Notes: generated by a model from the sequence alone, not told the origin. Shown: positions 17,481 through 27,072, counted from the first letter of the stretch. The stretch: DNA of 64,000 nucleotides from Xanthomonas euroxanthea (GCF_900476395.1 NZ_UIHB01000001.1:316217-380216), one strand, 5' to 3'. Translations and numbers: made by a program.

Positions 17481-17942
17481 ATGGACACCGCCACAGCCCC
17501 CACCGCCCGGACCGACGCGCTGCTACAGCTCGACAACCAGCTGTGCTTTGCGCTGTATTCGGCCAACCTGGCGATGCACAAGCTCTACCGTGGGCTGCTC
17601 AAGACGCTGGACCTGACCTATCCGCAATATCTGGTGCTGCTGGTGCTGTGGGAAACCGACGGCCGCAGCGTGTCGGAGATCGGCGAGCGCCTGTTCCTGG
17701 ACTCGGCCACGCTGACCCCGCTGCTCAAGCGGCTGCAGGCCGCCGGACTGGTCACCCGCACGCGCGCTGCCAGCGACGAGCGTCAGGTGATCATCGCGCT
17801 GACCGATAGCGGCCGCGCGCTGCGCGCCAAGGCCGGCGCAGTACCCGAGCAGGTCTTCTGTGCCTCGGCGTGTTCCCTGGAGGAATTGCGTCACCTCAAG
17901 CAGCAGCTGGAGACATTACGCTCCAACCTCGGCGCGGGGTAA
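17481..17942 (+). CDS. ohrR: Organic-peroxide-sensing MarR-family repressor OhrR
   Basis: The 153-aa MarR protein has the sensing cysteine Cys22 in [14 protein letters not shown] winged helix follows, with [20 protein letters not shown] (about 74-93) as recognition and wing lead-in, and [14 protein letters not shown] forms the wing. Cys127 (VPEQVFCAS) is the partner that forms the intersubunit disulfide with Cys22 in the Xanthomonas two-cysteine OhrR, and a third cysteine, Cys131, is nearby. Ohr follows 104 nt downstream and the palindrome upstream gives autoregulation. Confidence 0.93.
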   Translation: MDTATAPTARTDALLQLDNQLCFALYSANLAMHKLYRGLLKTLDLTYPQYLVLLVLWETDGRSVSEIGERLFLDSATLTPLLKRLQAAGLVTRTRAASDERQVIIALTDSGRALRAKAGAVPEQVFCASACSLEELRHLKQQLETLRSNLGAG

Positions 17943-18046
17943 GGCGAGCCAGCAGTGCCTACGTACCATGCAACATGTCGCACACGATTCAATCGCCAAC
18001 TATTCATTCACATCACGCGCTGACAGCGCTCACCTGGAGAACCACC

Positions 18047-18475
18047 ATGGCTGTACTTGAAAAAGTCCTCTACACCGCCCACGCCACTGCCACCGGTGGC
18101 CGCGAAGGCCGCGCCGTGTCTTCCGACAAGGCCCTGGACGCCAAGCTGTCCACCCCGCGCGAGCTGGGCGGTGCCGGCGGCGATGGCACCAACCCGGAGC
18201 AGCTGTTCGCTGCCGGCTACGCTGCCTGCTTCATCGGCGCGATGAAGGCTGTCGCGGCCCAGGACAAGCTCAAGCTGCCGGGCGAAGTGAGCATCGACAG
18301 CAGCGTCGGCATCGGCCAGATTCCGGGCGGCTTCGGCATTGCCGTGGAACTGCGCATCGCAGTGCCGGGCATGGATCAGGCCGAACTGCAGGCGCTGGTC
18401 GACAAGGCCCACCAGGTCTGCCCGTACTCCAACGCGACCCGCGGCAACATCGACGTCACCCTGACCCTGGCCTGA
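18047..18475 (+). CDS. ohr: Organic hydroperoxide reductase Ohr
   Basis: The 142-aa OsmC/Ohr-family thiol peroxidase has the catalytic pair Cys61 ([10 protein letters not shown]) and Cys125 ([13 protein letters not shown]), with the family's Arg19 and Glu51 also present. It reduces fatty-acid and other organic hydroperoxides using lipoylated proteins. The start ATG at 18047 follows CTGGAGA. A strong rho-independent terminator ends the ohrR-ohr unit. Confidence 0.95.
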   Translation: MAVLEKVLYTAHATATGGREGRAVSSDKALDAKLSTPRELGGAGGDGTNPEQLFAAGYAACFIGAMKAVAAQDKLKLPGEVSIDSSVGIGQIPGGFGIAVELRIAVPGMDQAELQALVDKAHQVCPYSNATRGNIDVTLTLA

Positions 18476-18518
18476 TCCACGCCAGCATCGCCACCCGCGC
18501 CATGGGGTGGCGCCAGAA

Positions 18519-18547
18519 ACGGCCCGGCGCATGCGTCGGGCCGTTTT
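18519..18547 (+). terminator. Rho-independent terminator after ohr
   Basis: The near-perfect hairpin ACGGCCCGGCGC/GCGTCGGGCCGT is followed by TTTTGTT, 44 nt past the ohr stop. Confidence 0.85.
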
Positions 18548-18749
18548 GTTGCAGCAGCGCAGCGCAGCTGCGCAGAACCACCGGCGACCGGCGACAGCGC
18601 AACCTGGCACGCCCGCGGGACGAGACGCCATAGCAGGCGATGCGACGCGCGTCCGGGGACGTTTGCAGGCTGGCGATGGGCATCGCTGCGCGGCACACTG
18701 TTGCGATGACAGTGCCTGTTTCTGCGCCCTCGATCGGACGCTGCTGCGC

Positions 18750-19451
18750 ATGAGCGCAACGCGTTCCACCTTGTTACTGCTTCCCGGTCTGCTCAACGAT
18801 GCGCAGTTGTGGCACGCCCAGCGCGTGGCACTGGCCGACGTTGCCGACTGCGTGGTCGGCGACCTCACCCAGGGCGAGAGCATGCGCGCGCTGGCAACGC
18901 AGCTGCTGGCGCAGATGCCGCCGCGCTTTGCATTGGCGGGGTTTTCGCTGGGTGGCTATGTCGCGCAGGACATCCTGCGTATCGCCCCTGAGCGCGTCGA
19001 GCGGCTGGCGTTGCTGGATACCTCTGCACGTGCCGATTCGCCCGAGCGCGCGGCACAACGGCGCGCGCAGGAAGCGAGCGTGCGTGGCGCCAGTGCCTTC
19101 CACGGATTCGGCGAACGGCTGCTGCGGCACTATGTGCACCCCTCGCGCTGGCACGACGAGGCCTTGCTGGAACGGGTGCGTGGCATGACCCAGCGTCTGG
19201 GCGTGGAGGTATTCCTGCGGCAGAACCGGCTGGAGCGGGAGGACGGCCGCGCACTGCTGCGCGCCTATGCCGGCCCGCTGCTGGTGCTGTGCGGTCAGGA
19301 CGATGCGATCACTCCGCCTGCATTGCACGAGGAAATGGCCTCACTGGCAGCACACGCGCGGCTGGTAACGGTGCCTGCCTGCGGGCATCTGTCGCCACTG
19401 GAGCAGCCGCAGGCGGTATCGGATGCGCTGCGCCACTGGTTGCTCACCTGA
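18750..19451 (+). CDS. Alpha/beta hydrolase
   Basis: The 233-aa alpha/beta-hydrolase begins with the strand LLLLPGLLNDAQLW and has the nucleophile elbow GFSLGGYVAQ (Ser about residue 68). The acid is in VLCGQDDAITPP and the histidine in VPACGHLSPLEQP, so the triad is complete. The fold matches small esterase/MenH-like hydrolases; the substrate is unknown. The ATG at 18750 leaves a 274-nt gap after ohr, which includes the terminator. Confidence 0.75.
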   Translation: MSATRSTLLLLPGLLNDAQLWHAQRVALADVADCVVGDLTQGESMRALATQLLAQMPPRFALAGFSLGGYVAQDILRIAPERVERLALLDTSARADSPERAAQRRAQEASVRGASAFHGFGERLLRHYVHPSRWHDEALLERVRGMTQRLGVEVFLRQNRLEREDGRALLRAYAGPLLVLCGQDDAITPPALHEEMASLAAHARLVTVPACGHLSPLEQPQAVSDALRHWLLT

Positions 19452-19707
19452 CTGCGGTAGCCGAGCTGACGCAACCACGCCTGTGGCCGTGCGTCCGCCC
19501 TGCGGCAGAGGGTATCAACCAGCGCGGACTGAGCCAGCTTCAGACCAGCAGTTCTGGCAAGACCATCAACGCGCCGTTGGCTGACACGTGATGCATGCAT
19601 GCACCATGTCGTGCGCACTCACCGCAACCGGACAGCCGATACGAGCCAGTGTGCTGCAAGAACCGATTTGCAGGTACGCCCATGCCGCCTGCACTGCATC
19701 GCCGCTG

Positions 19708-20517
19708 TCAGTGCGCCGCCGTCACCACGACGCTGTTGGACGCCGGTACATCGGATTGGTCGTTCTGCCGGTGCGTGTCGAGTTCTAGCATCTGCAGCCG
19801 CTCGCCCTGGAAGCGATATTCCAGCGCCTGCTGCAGCCCATACAGTGCCTGCGCCTGCGTGCACAGCGTCCGTGCCTGCGCTTCCAGCGCCTGACTGCGT
19901 GCCTGCATCTGCTGCTCCATGCGTGCGTCCAGTTGTTCGCCGCGCTGCTCCAGCTGCGCAGTGCGTCCGGTCATCACCGTCCACATGACGCTGCGGGTCA
20001 GGCTGCCGGCCAGGTCGTCGGCAGCGCGTTCGACACTGGCTTCGAACCGTTCGTCGAACAGTGCCTGTTCCCAGCGCCCACGCCCCAGCGTGGCATCGAC
20101 CTGCGCAAGCGCGGTGCCGCGCAGGCGCTCGACCTTGCGCTCCTGGCGCGTACTGTCGGTGAGCATCTGCACTACCCCGGCCAGTGCGTCGAAGCTGATG
20201 TCGACCACCGAGCGGGCAATGGCGGTTACCGCCGGCATCAGTGCGCGGGCACCTTGCTCGAGGTCGCGCAGGCGTTGCGCATCGGCAGCGCTGACGGGTT
20301 GGGGTTGGCGATCGATGTTGAGCTCGCCACCGTGGAAGAAAATCTCGCGCGGTATGCCTTGCTTGCGACGCAGCCAGATGCCGCCGCTGTCGGCCAGCAC
20401 GTCGTAGGAGGTCCTGATATCGCACTGCTCGGCGGACACCTGCGGCTTGGCGGCTGTGGCCTGTGCGCTACAGGCCGCCAGCAGCAGGAGCGGGGCCAGG
20501 ACGGTGGGCAAGCGCAT
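19708..20517 (-). CDS. DUF2884 (YggN-like) lipoprotein
   Basis: The 269-aa protein has a lipoprotein signal (VLAPLLLLAACSAQ, lipobox LAAC at about 13-16), so it is probably anchored in the envelope. The body is alpha-helical, with a Gln/Arg-rich coiled segment (about 185-225) and an N-terminal EQCDIRTSYDVLADSGGIWL typical of DUF2884 (E. coli YggN). Function is unknown. The start at 20517 places the signal peptide correctly; the longer frame would bury it. Confidence 0.72.
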   Translation of the reverse strand: MRLPTVLAPLLLLAACSAQATAAKPQVSAEQCDIRTSYDVLADSGGIWLRRKQGIPREIFFHGGELNIDRQPQPVSAADAQRLRDLEQGARALMPAVTAIARSVVDISFDALAGVVQMLTDSTRQERKVERLRGTALAQVDATLGRGRWEQALFDERFEASVERAADDLAGSLTRSVMWTVMTGRTAQLEQRGEQLDARMEQQMQARSQALEAQARTLCTQAQALYGLQQALEYRFQGERLQMLELDTHRQNDQSDVPASNSVVVTAAH

Positions 20518-20734
20518 GACGATGCCTGGGAGCGGGGATGCGGCAGCATGGCGTGCGGCTGCGCGCCTTGCCATGGGCAGGAAGTCAGGGTGCCGCGGCG
20601 GCGGCCAGGGCCGATGGCGCACCGCGTGAGCGGGGTCGAGCATCGGCGCGCCCACATCTTTCAAACGTTTGGCTCACTTGATACTCACGGTGTATGGTGT
20701 GAATTATGTTGCACAGCAGCATCGGAGCTCAGCA

Positions 20735-21145
20735 ATGCGCGACTCACGCATCGACAAGGTTGATCTGGCACTCACCGAGATTGCCAAGGACCCATCGGAG
20801 AAGGTGGCGCTCTGGCAGTGGGCGTGCCGCGAGATGCTGCACGAGACGCTGATCGGCATGCACCAGCTCTCGCACCTGGCCGGCATTTCCCAGCAGGTTG
20901 CCAACGACTGGCGCGCGCCGGTGGACGTGATTGCACCGGAAAAGCCGTACCTGGCCGCCTCCGCACTGGCCGACCGCCGTCTGCCGCAGGTGCTCGATGG
21001 CCTGGGCAATACCCACGACGACAATGCCCGCGCCACGCTGTGGCGCCTGCGTTATGCCAGCCTGATCGCCGCCACGCTGCAGGGCATGCAGGCACTGGCC
21101 GACAAGCACCGCATCGATCGCCAGGCGATGGCGCTGGGGCAGTGA
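20735..21145 (+). CDS. Uncharacterised small protein
   Basis: The 136-aa soluble protein has no domain I recognise. It is predicted mostly helical and has four Trp, three of them in its first 60 residues, with HQLSHLAGISQQVANDWRAPVDVI resembling a turn plus partner helix, though it is not a confident helix-turn-helix. Composition and codon use match neighbours, so it is likely a real gene. The ATG at 20735 follows GGAGCTCAGCA. It faces the DUF2884 gene divergently. Confidence 0.6.
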   Translation: MRDSRIDKVDLALTEIAKDPSEKVALWQWACREMLHETLIGMHQLSHLAGISQQVANDWRAPVDVIAPEKPYLAASALADRRLPQVLDGLGNTHDDNARATLWRLRYASLIAATLQGMQALADKHRIDRQAMALGQ

Positions 21146-21215
21146 GCTGAGGCGCTGCGCGGCCGCACGGGCTGCGCAGTGGCCGCAGTGGTCGCGTTAC
21201 GTCAGGACGCTCGCT

Positions 21216-21518
21216 TCAATGCCGGACGGCGGCTTCTTCCAGATGGCGCCAGGCATGCCGCACGATCCAGCGCGCCTGGTCCCAGGGCACCGACAGCATC
21301 GGTCGATAGTGGTAATAGCCGTCCTGCAGCACGCGGTACAGCTGTGCTTCTGTCGCGCGCGGATAGGCCAGATAGATCTCGTAGCCGAGCGTCAGTAACC
21401 GGGCGTAATCGGCAAAGGCGTAGCCACCCAGATGGCCTTCGGCGTGGACATTGCGCCAGTAGGCGATCTCTGTATCGAGATTGACGGTGCGGCGGGTCAA
21501 GACGGACGCGCTGTGCAT
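21216..21518 (-). CDS. Uncharacterised small protein
   Basis: The 100-aa soluble protein is rich in aromatic residues (LGYEIYLAYPRA, DGYYHYRPML, PWDQARWIVRHAW) with no signal peptide and no recognised domain. Its third-position GC is like that of real genes here, and its frame fills the gap between two genes. It lies convergent to the 136-aa gene. A small acid-stress or enzyme-accessory role cannot be told from sequence. Confidence 0.55.
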   Translation of the reverse strand: MHSASVLTRRTVNLDTEIAYWRNVHAEGHLGGYAFADYARLLTLGYEIYLAYPRATEAQLYRVLQDGYYHYRPMLSVPWDQARWIVRHAWRHLEEAAVRH

Positions 21519-21662
21519 GGGTAGGACTCCGTTGCCGAGGCTACCCCCCTGTGCCTGGCACCGTAGCAGCGCCTGCCGTGTGCAACCAGCACGCGACGAC
21601 GAGCGGTCGCCGCGGTGGCGGTGCCACGGACCGGACAGCGCCGATCCGTGGCAGCCGGGACC

Positions 21663-22466
21663 TCAATCCCAGTCGGGTGCGATCGCCTTCGGATTGGCCA
21701 GGCGCTGGCCGCGGTCCAGGGCGGCGATCTCGGTCATGTCCTGCTCGCTCAACCGCAGCGTTTGCGCCTTGAGATTGCTTTCGAGATTGTCGCGCTTGGT
21801 CGAGGACGGAATCACCGAATACCCCTGCTGCAAGGCCCAGGCCAGCGTGACCTGCGCCGCAGTGGCGTCGTGGCGCGCAGCGATTGCCTGGATCACCGGA
21901 TCCTTCAGCACCTCGCCCACGGCCAGCGTCATGTACGAGGTGACATGGATGCCCTGCTCGCGCAAGAACGCGATCAGGGTGCGGTTCTGCAGGTAGGGAT
22001 GCACTTCGATCTGATTGGTGGCGATGGCATCGGCGCCCAGGATCTCGATGGCCTGCCTGATCAGCGCGATGGTGAAGTTAGACACACCGATCGCACGGGT
22101 CAGGCCCTGCTGCCGAGCCTCGTTCAAGGCTTCCAGATACTCGCGCATCGGCACCTGATCCTTCGGCGAAGGCCAGTGGATCAGGGTCAGATCGACATGG
22201 TCGGTGCCCAGTTTGCGCAGGCTGTCCTGCAGGCTGGGCAGCAAGGCGCTGCGTTCGAACTTGTCGACCCAGATCTTGGTGGTCAGGTACAGCTGGTCGC
22301 GCGGCAGCCCGGAGGCGGCGATGGCCTGGCCAAGCTGCTCTTCGTTGTCGTAGATCTGCGCGGTATCGATGGCGCGGTAGCCCAACGCCAGTGCGTTGCG
22401 CACCGAGTCGATGACGACCTGGTCCTTGAGGCGAAAGGTGCCGAGGCCGAATGCGGGGACTGTCAT
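21663..22466 (-). CDS. dkgB: Aldo/keto reductase, DkgB type
   Basis: The 267-aa NADPH-dependent TIM-barrel reductase has AKR signatures [18 protein letters not shown] (Asp, Tyr of the tetrad about 34 and 39), the lysine in LTTKIW (about 64) and the histidine in LIHWPSP (about 97). The NADPH end is [13 protein letters not shown]. It is close in length and sequence to E. coli DkgB, which reduces methylglyoxal and 2,5-diketogluconate. It is followed at 22536 by another reductase, both on the minus strand. Confidence 0.85.
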   Translation of the reverse strand: MTVPAFGLGTFRLKDQVVIDSVRNALALGYRAIDTAQIYDNEEQLGQAIAASGLPRDQLYLTTKIWVDKFERSALLPSLQDSLRKLGTDHVDLTLIHWPSPKDQVPMREYLEALNEARQQGLTRAIGVSNFTIALIRQAIEILGADAIATNQIEVHPYLQNRTLIAFLREQGIHVTSYMTLAVGEVLKDPVIQAIAARHDATAAQVTLAWALQQGYSVIPSSTKRDNLESNLKAQTLRLSEQDMTEIAALDRGQRLANPKAIAPDWD

Positions 22467-22477
22467 TGTGTTCCTTT

Positions 22478-22500
22478 GGTAATCGGGAATGGGGAATCGT
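22478..22500. repeat. GGGAATCG-type short direct repeats
   Basis: AATCGGGAAT-GGGGAATCG is one of three places in the window (also 47999-48028 and 59461-59491) with tandem GGGA[AT]TCG-like 7-9-mers, a recurrent intergenic sequence style in Xanthomonas. Confidence 0.5.
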
Positions 22501-22535
22501 AAAAGCGGGGAACGTATCCGGCGCTGCGAGTCGAG

Positions 22536-23564
22536 CTAGTCGAGGGCAACGACGGCCTTGCCGAAGTTCTCGCCGCGCAGCAGGCTGATCAGGCCCTGCG
22601 GGGCGCTGTCCAGGCCGTGCAGGACGTGTTCGCGGTACTGGATCTGGCCCTCGCGCAGCCACTGGCCCATCTCGCGCAGGAAGGCGGGCATCAGGCGGAT
22701 GAAATCGTGCTGGATGAAGCCGCGCACGGTCAGCCGCTTGCGCAGCACCTGCCCCATGAACTCCGGCAGGCGATCCGGCCCCGGTGAGGCTTGGCCGCGG
22801 CTGTTGTAGGTGGCGATCACGCCGCAGACCGGGATGCGCGCGAAGTCGTTCAATTGCGGCAGTACCGCGTCGAAGACCTTGCCGCCGACATTCTCGAAGT
22901 AGACGTCGATCCCGTTCGGGGTGGCCGCGCGCAGCTGCTCGGCAAAGTCGTCGGCGCGATGGTCCAGTGCCACATCCACACGCAGCACCTCGCGCAGATA
23001 CCGCACCTTTTCCTCGCCACCGGCGATGGCCACCACGCGCAGGCCCTGCAGGCGCGCCAGCTGGGCCACGGTGGCGCCGACCGGCCCGCTGGCCGCCGCC
23101 ACCACCAGGGTTTCGCCGGCCTGCGGCTTGCCGATTTCGTGCAGGCCGGCGTAGGCGGTGAAGCCAGGCATGCCGTACACACCGAGCGCGGTGCTGAGCG
23201 GCAGGCCATCGTCCTTGGGTAGCTTGCGCAATGGCGTTGTGGGTGTGAGCAGGCTATGGCTCTGCCAACCGCCGGGCAGCACCAGCAGGTCGCCGGGCTG
23301 ATAGCCGGCATGGTGCGATTCGAGCACTTCGCCGACGGTGCCGCCTTCCATCACCGCGTCGATCTCCACCGGTGCGGCGTAGGACGGGCCGTCGTCCATG
23401 CGTCCGCGCATGTACGGGTCCAGCGACAGGAAGCGGTTGCGCACCAGGATCTGTTCGTGCCCGGTGGGCGGCAGGGCAACCTCTTCAATGCGGAAATTGT
23501 CGGCGCTCGGCTCGCCGTGCGGGCGTGAGGCCAGCACGATGCGGCGGTTGGTGATCGATGTCAT
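22536..23564 (-). CDS. NADP-dependent medium-chain reductase (CurA/leukotriene B4 type)
   Basis: The 342-aa zinc-independent MDR-family enzyme has an N-terminal NRFLSLDPYMRGRM (about 42-55), the nucleotide-binding AASGPVGATVAQLA (about 155-168) and FENVGG (about 223-228). These mark the CurA/YncB and prostaglandin-reductase group, which reduce the double bond of alpha,beta-unsaturated ketones or aldehydes. The start at 23564 is supported by AAGGAA 7 nt upstream. With the two aldo/keto reductases on either side it suggests a reactive-carbonyl detoxification group, but the genes are separated by 70 and 119 nt. Confidence 0.83.
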   Translation of the reverse strand: MTSITNRRIVLASRPHGEPSADNFRIEEVALPPTGHEQILVRNRFLSLDPYMRGRMDDGPSYAAPVEIDAVMEGGTVGEVLESHHAGYQPGDLLVLPGGWQSHSLLTPTTPLRKLPKDDGLPLSTALGVYGMPGFTAYAGLHEIGKPQAGETLVVAAASGPVGATVAQLARLQGLRVVAIAGGEEKVRYLREVLRVDVALDHRADDFAEQLRAATPNGIDVYFENVGGKVFDAVLPQLNDFARIPVCGVIATYNSRGQASPGPDRLPEFMGQVLRKRLTVRGFIQHDFIRLMPAFLREMGQWLREGQIQYREHVLHGLDSAPQGLISLLRGENFGKAVVALD

Positions 23565-23683
23565 GGGGATTCCTTGCGGAAAGGGCCGCGCGTACGCGGC
23601 CGGAAGGCACAGCCGCGCTGGCGGCTGCACGCGGGAAGACCTGTGTCCGTCGCTGCGATGCGCGCGTGCTGCAAACCGATGCG

Positions 23684-24658
23684 TCAGGCCGCGTCGGCCG
23701 GATCGGGGGCGCTTGCGGCATCGAGCTGTGCAATCTGATCGGCGCTCAGGGATACCTGTGCAGCGGCCAGCACATCGTGCAACTGGGTCACGCTGGTGGC
23801 ACTGACGATCGGTGCGGTCAGGCCCGGACGCGCGATCAGCCAGGCCAGTGCGATCTGGGCCGGCGTCGCAGTGTGGGTGGCCGCCAGATCGTCCAGCGCC
23901 TGCAGGATGCGCAGGCCGCGCGGATTGACGTATTGCTTGACCACCGAGGCGCCACGCGCGCTGCTCTTGCCGGCGTCGTCGGCGCTGCGGTATTTGCCGG
24001 TCAGAAAGCCGCTGGCCAGCGAGTAGTAGCTGATCACCCCGAGCTCGCGCTCGCGCACCAGCGGCTCCAGCTCGGCTTCATAGCCGGCGCGGTCGTAGAG
24101 GTTGTATTCCGGTTGCAGGCTTTCGTAACGCGGCAGCTTGTACTGCTCGGAAACATCCAGGGCGTCGCGCAGGCGGGCGGCGCTGTAGTTGGACGCACCG
24201 ATTGCGCGCACCTTGCCCTGTTCGATCAAGCGGCCGAACGCGGCCAGCGTGGCTTCCAGCGGAATCGATGCGTCGTCTTCGTGCGCCTGGTACAGATCGA
24301 TCACATCGGTCTGCAGACGACGCAGCGAATCGTCCACGGCAGCTGCGATATTCTCCGGCGACAGGCCCGGATGCTCGCTCCACTTGGCCACCTTGGTGGC
24401 GATCAATACCTTGTCGCGTTTGCCGCTGCGTGCGAGCCAGCGCCCGATGATGGTTTCCGACTCGCCACCGCGGTTGCCCGGCACCCAGCCGGAGTACGCA
24501 TCGGCGGTGTCGACCAGATTGAAACCGGCATCGACGAAGGCATCGAGCAACGCAAACGAGGTCGCCTCGTCGGCGCTCCAGCCAAACACATTGCCACCGA
24601 ACACGATCGGTTGAACCTGCAGGCCGGAGCGGCCTAACGCGCGGGAATGGGTCATCAC
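23684..24658 (-). CDS. Aldo/keto reductase (YajO/GSP69-like)
   Basis: The 324-aa aldo/keto reductase has the catalytic set Asp and Tyr in NLVDTADAYS (about 48-57), Lys in IATKVAKW (about 88) and His in YQAHEDDA (about 125). The C-terminal NADP region is TAPIVSATSVTQLHDV. Starting MMTHSRALGRSGLQVQPIVFGG, it belongs to the group related to YajO/general-stress protein 69, of broad carbonyl specificity. Two adjacent ATG codons make the start uncertain by one residue. Confidence 0.83.
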   Translation of the reverse strand: MMTHSRALGRSGLQVQPIVFGGNVFGWSADEATSFALLDAFVDAGFNLVDTADAYSGWVPGNRGGESETIIGRWLARSGKRDKVLIATKVAKWSEHPGLSPENIAAAVDDSLRRLQTDVIDLYQAHEDDASIPLEATLAAFGRLIEQGKVRAIGASNYSAARLRDALDVSEQYKLPRYESLQPEYNLYDRAGYEAELEPLVRERELGVISYYSLASGFLTGKYRSADDAGKSSARGASVVKQYVNPRGLRILQALDDLAATHTATPAQIALAWLIARPGLTAPIVSATSVTQLHDVLAAAQVSLSADQIAQLDAASAPDPADAA

Positions 24659-24887
24659 GGATGCTCCTGATTCGAACTGCCGACAGCATAGTCATGCGTG
24701 TCGATGTTGCGTGTGACACCTGCGTGGATTCTGCGTTCCGCAGATCGCCCTCATCGACTCACGTCGTTTGAACATGTGGCACGCCGCGCCTGGTGCGGCG
24801 CGTCATGCGGCGCCTTGATCCATGCACATGGCAGGCTTCCGGCCGCATGCTAGGCTCGCGCTACTTTTTCCCGTAAAGGGCGCTGCG

Positions 24888-25742
24888 ATGATCCGCAACA
24901 AGCTGGTGTGTGCATGTGTGGTGGGGATGGCAGTGGCGATGAGCGCGCCACTGGCAATGGCAATGAAACCGGCCGATAGCGCCAGCCTGCCGGCGCCCGA
25001 CGCGGCGCTGCAGAAAGCCATCGACGGCAACTGGCGCGATCGTGTCTACGTGCAGCGCGATGTCTATCGTCATCCGGGCCAGACGCTGGCGTTCTTCGGC
25101 ATCAAGCCGACCCAGACCGTCATCGAAATCACGCCGGGCGGCGGCTGGTACTCGGAAATCCTGGCGCCGTACCTGCGCGACAAGGGCAAGTACGTGGCGG
25201 CAGTGGTCGACCCGGCGGCGGTGCCGGAAGGCCGTGGCCGCGATTCGGCACAGCGCGGGCGCGACGAGCTGGAGAAGAAGTTTGCCGCCAAGCCGCAGGT
25301 GTACGGCAAGCCGTCGTTCGTCTCCTATGTGCCCAAGACGCCCTCGTTCGGCGTGGATAACTCGGCCGATCTGGTGCTGACCTTCCGCAACGTGCACAAC
25401 TGGCGCATGGCCGGCAATGCCGAGGCGATGTTTGCCGGCTTCTACAAGGTGCTCAAGCCCGGCGGTGTGCTTGGCGTGGTCGAGCACCGAGCCAAGGCCG
25501 ACGTGCCGGCCGACGACAAGAGCGGCTATGTCGGCCAGGCGCAGTTGATTGCGATGGCCGAAGCGGCCGGGTTCAAGCTGGCCGGCAAGAGCGAGGTCAA
25601 TGCCAATCCGCGCGACACCAAGGACTATCCCGGTGGCGTGTGGACCTTGCCGCCGAGCAACAGCCACGACAAGGCCGACGATGCCAAGTACAAGGCGATC
25701 GGCGAGAGCGACCGCATGACCCTGAAGTTCGTCAAGCAGTGA
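24888..25742 (+). CDS. Exported class I SAM-dependent methyltransferase-like protein
   Basis: The 284-aa protein has a signal peptide (VVGMAVAMSAPLAMAM, cleavage about 25) ahead of a methyltransferase-like fold: IEITPGGGWYSEILAPYL (motif I, about 80-97) and VLKPGGVLGVVEHRA (motif post-II, about 188-202). An exported methyltransferase-like protein is odd because SAM is cytoplasmic. Such proteins are widespread in Xanthomonadaceae and their substrate is unknown. The ATG at 24888 makes the signal peptide; the frame has no better alternative. Confidence 0.75.
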   Translation: MIRNKLVCACVVGMAVAMSAPLAMAMKPADSASLPAPDAALQKAIDGNWRDRVYVQRDVYRHPGQTLAFFGIKPTQTVIEITPGGGWYSEILAPYLRDKGKYVAAVVDPAAVPEGRGRDSAQRGRDELEKKFAAKPQVYGKPSFVSYVPKTPSFGVDNSADLVLTFRNVHNWRMAGNAEAMFAGFYKVLKPGGVLGVVEHRAKADVPADDKSGYVGQAQLIAMAEAAGFKLAGKSEVNANPRDTKDYPGGVWTLPPSNSHDKADDAKYKAIGESDRMTLKFVKQ

Positions 25743-26098
25743 GGCTTTGCCTGCATGCCGACGCATTGCGCGTCGGCGTGCAGGTCTCTGGCGGTCCGTC
25801 GTGGTGCGTCGCTGCTGGAATGACGTGCGCCATGCGATGACGGCGCTACCAGGCGCACAGCCATACAGATAGCGCGGCCAGCGCCGTGACGGCCAGCCAG
25901 GCCGACGCTGCGGTGGTCGCCCGCAGCAGGCCAATGCTGCAGCAGCGCCCGCGTCGCGATGCTTGCTGCGTCAGCGTTCATCGCCGTTGCAGGCAGGTGC
26001 AGCGCCTCGGCGTCGCGCGCGGCGCGATTTCTTCAATCCGGTGCACGACCCACGCGCCACGCGCGTGGCATGCAACGCTCTTGCGCAACAGGACTGGC
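25743..26098. other. Gap between methyltransferase and rluE
   Basis: About 355 bases without a supported gene. The reading frame of rluE extends upstream through it but lacks conserved sequence before the ATG at 26099. Nothing else is evident. Confidence 0.45.
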
Positions 26099-26671
26099 AT
26101 GTTGGTGTTGTTGAACAAACCCTATGGCGTGCTGTCGCAATTCAGCGACCGCTCGCAGCCGCCCAAACGCACGCTGGCCGAATTCGGCCTGCCGGGCGAT
26201 GTGTACGCGGCGGGCCGTCTGGACCACGACAGCGAAGGCTTGTTGTTGCTGACCGACGATGGCGCATTGGCGCATCGCCTGACCGACCCGCGCCACAAGC
26301 AACCCAAGACCTATTGGGTGCAGGTGGAAGGCGACCCGGCGCCTGCGCACCTGCAGGCCTTGCGCGATGGCGTGCTGCTCAACGACGGCCCGACCCGTCC
26401 GGCCAAGGTGCGCAGGCTCGACCCGGCACCGGACCTGTGGCCCCGCGATCCGCCGGTGCGGGCCCGCAAGACCGTGCCCGATGCCTGGCTGGAACTGCAG
26501 ATCACCGAAGGCCGCAATCGCCAGGTGCGGCGCATGACCGCCTCGGTCGGCCTTCCGACCCTGCGTCTGATCCGCGTGGCGATCGGCGACTGGAGACTGG
26601 ATGCGCTTGCGCCCGGCCAATGGCGCGTCGAACAGCCGCATCCCGCGCGGCCGGGCAGGACGCGACGCTGA
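26099..26671 (+). CDS. rluE: 23S rRNA pseudouridine synthase RluE
   Basis: The 190-aa RsuA/RluE-type pseudouridine synthase has the catalytic motif GRLDHDSEGLLLLTDDG (about 39-55, Asp in RLD as nucleophile). The family C-terminal ITEGRNRQVRRMTASVGLPTLRLIRVAIG is present, split across 136-165. It lacks the N-terminal S4 domain, consistent with RluE (U2457 of 23S rRNA) rather than RsuA or RluB. The ATG at 26099 gives the usual MLVLLNKPYGVLSQF start. The last codons and stop fall in an imperfect tandem duplication. Confidence 0.88.
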   Translation: MLVLLNKPYGVLSQFSDRSQPPKRTLAEFGLPGDVYAAGRLDHDSEGLLLLTDDGALAHRLTDPRHKQPKTYWVQVEGDPAPAHLQALRDGVLLNDGPTRPAKVRRLDPAPDLWPRDPPVRARKTVPDAWLELQITEGRNRQVRRMTASVGLPTLRLIRVAIGDWRLDALAPGQWRVEQPHPARPGRTRR

Positions 26672-26753
26672 GCCTGATGCATCCGGTACCGCGGTAGCTT
26701 CACCGCACGCGACGCTGAGTTGATGCATTCAGTACACCGGTCGCTTTACTGCA
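26660..26753. repeat. Imperfect 47-bp tandem duplication at the rluE 3' end
   Basis: ACGCGACGCTGAG-x-TGATGCAT occurs at 26660 and again at 26707, with similarity continuing through GTAC and the CACCGC/CTGCAC ends for about 45 bp. The first copy contains the rluE stop codon. Confidence 0.65.
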
Positions 26754-27012
26754 CCGCCCATGCAGCATTACCCGCTGGATTGGCAACGCAGGAAGGATGC
26801 AACGGTTGCGTGTGTCTGGATGGCCGATCCATTCCAACGATGCCTCGATCTGCAGTGCTTCAGGGCATGCTTGGTGAGAGGGGCGCGGGTGTGGACAGGC
26901 AATGCGACCCACGTGGTCGGTGATGGTCTGGACCCGCACATGGTGTGCCGCATTCCTCGACCGCGCGAGTGGGTGTCGATGACTTAGCGAGGTGGTCGTG
27001 CCGATGTCATCC

Positions 27013-27057
27013 ACAAACAAAAACGCCACGGCGCAGGGCCGTGGCGTTTTTGTTTGT
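27013..27057. terminator. Strong bidirectional terminator
   Basis: Perfect 20-bp arms (ACAAACAAAAACGCCACGGC and its complement) surround the 5-nt loop GCAGG. A-tract and T-tract flanks make it work on both strands, between rluE and the convergent 143-aa gene. Confidence 0.9.
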
Positions 27058-27072
27058 GCCTGGAAGGACGGC

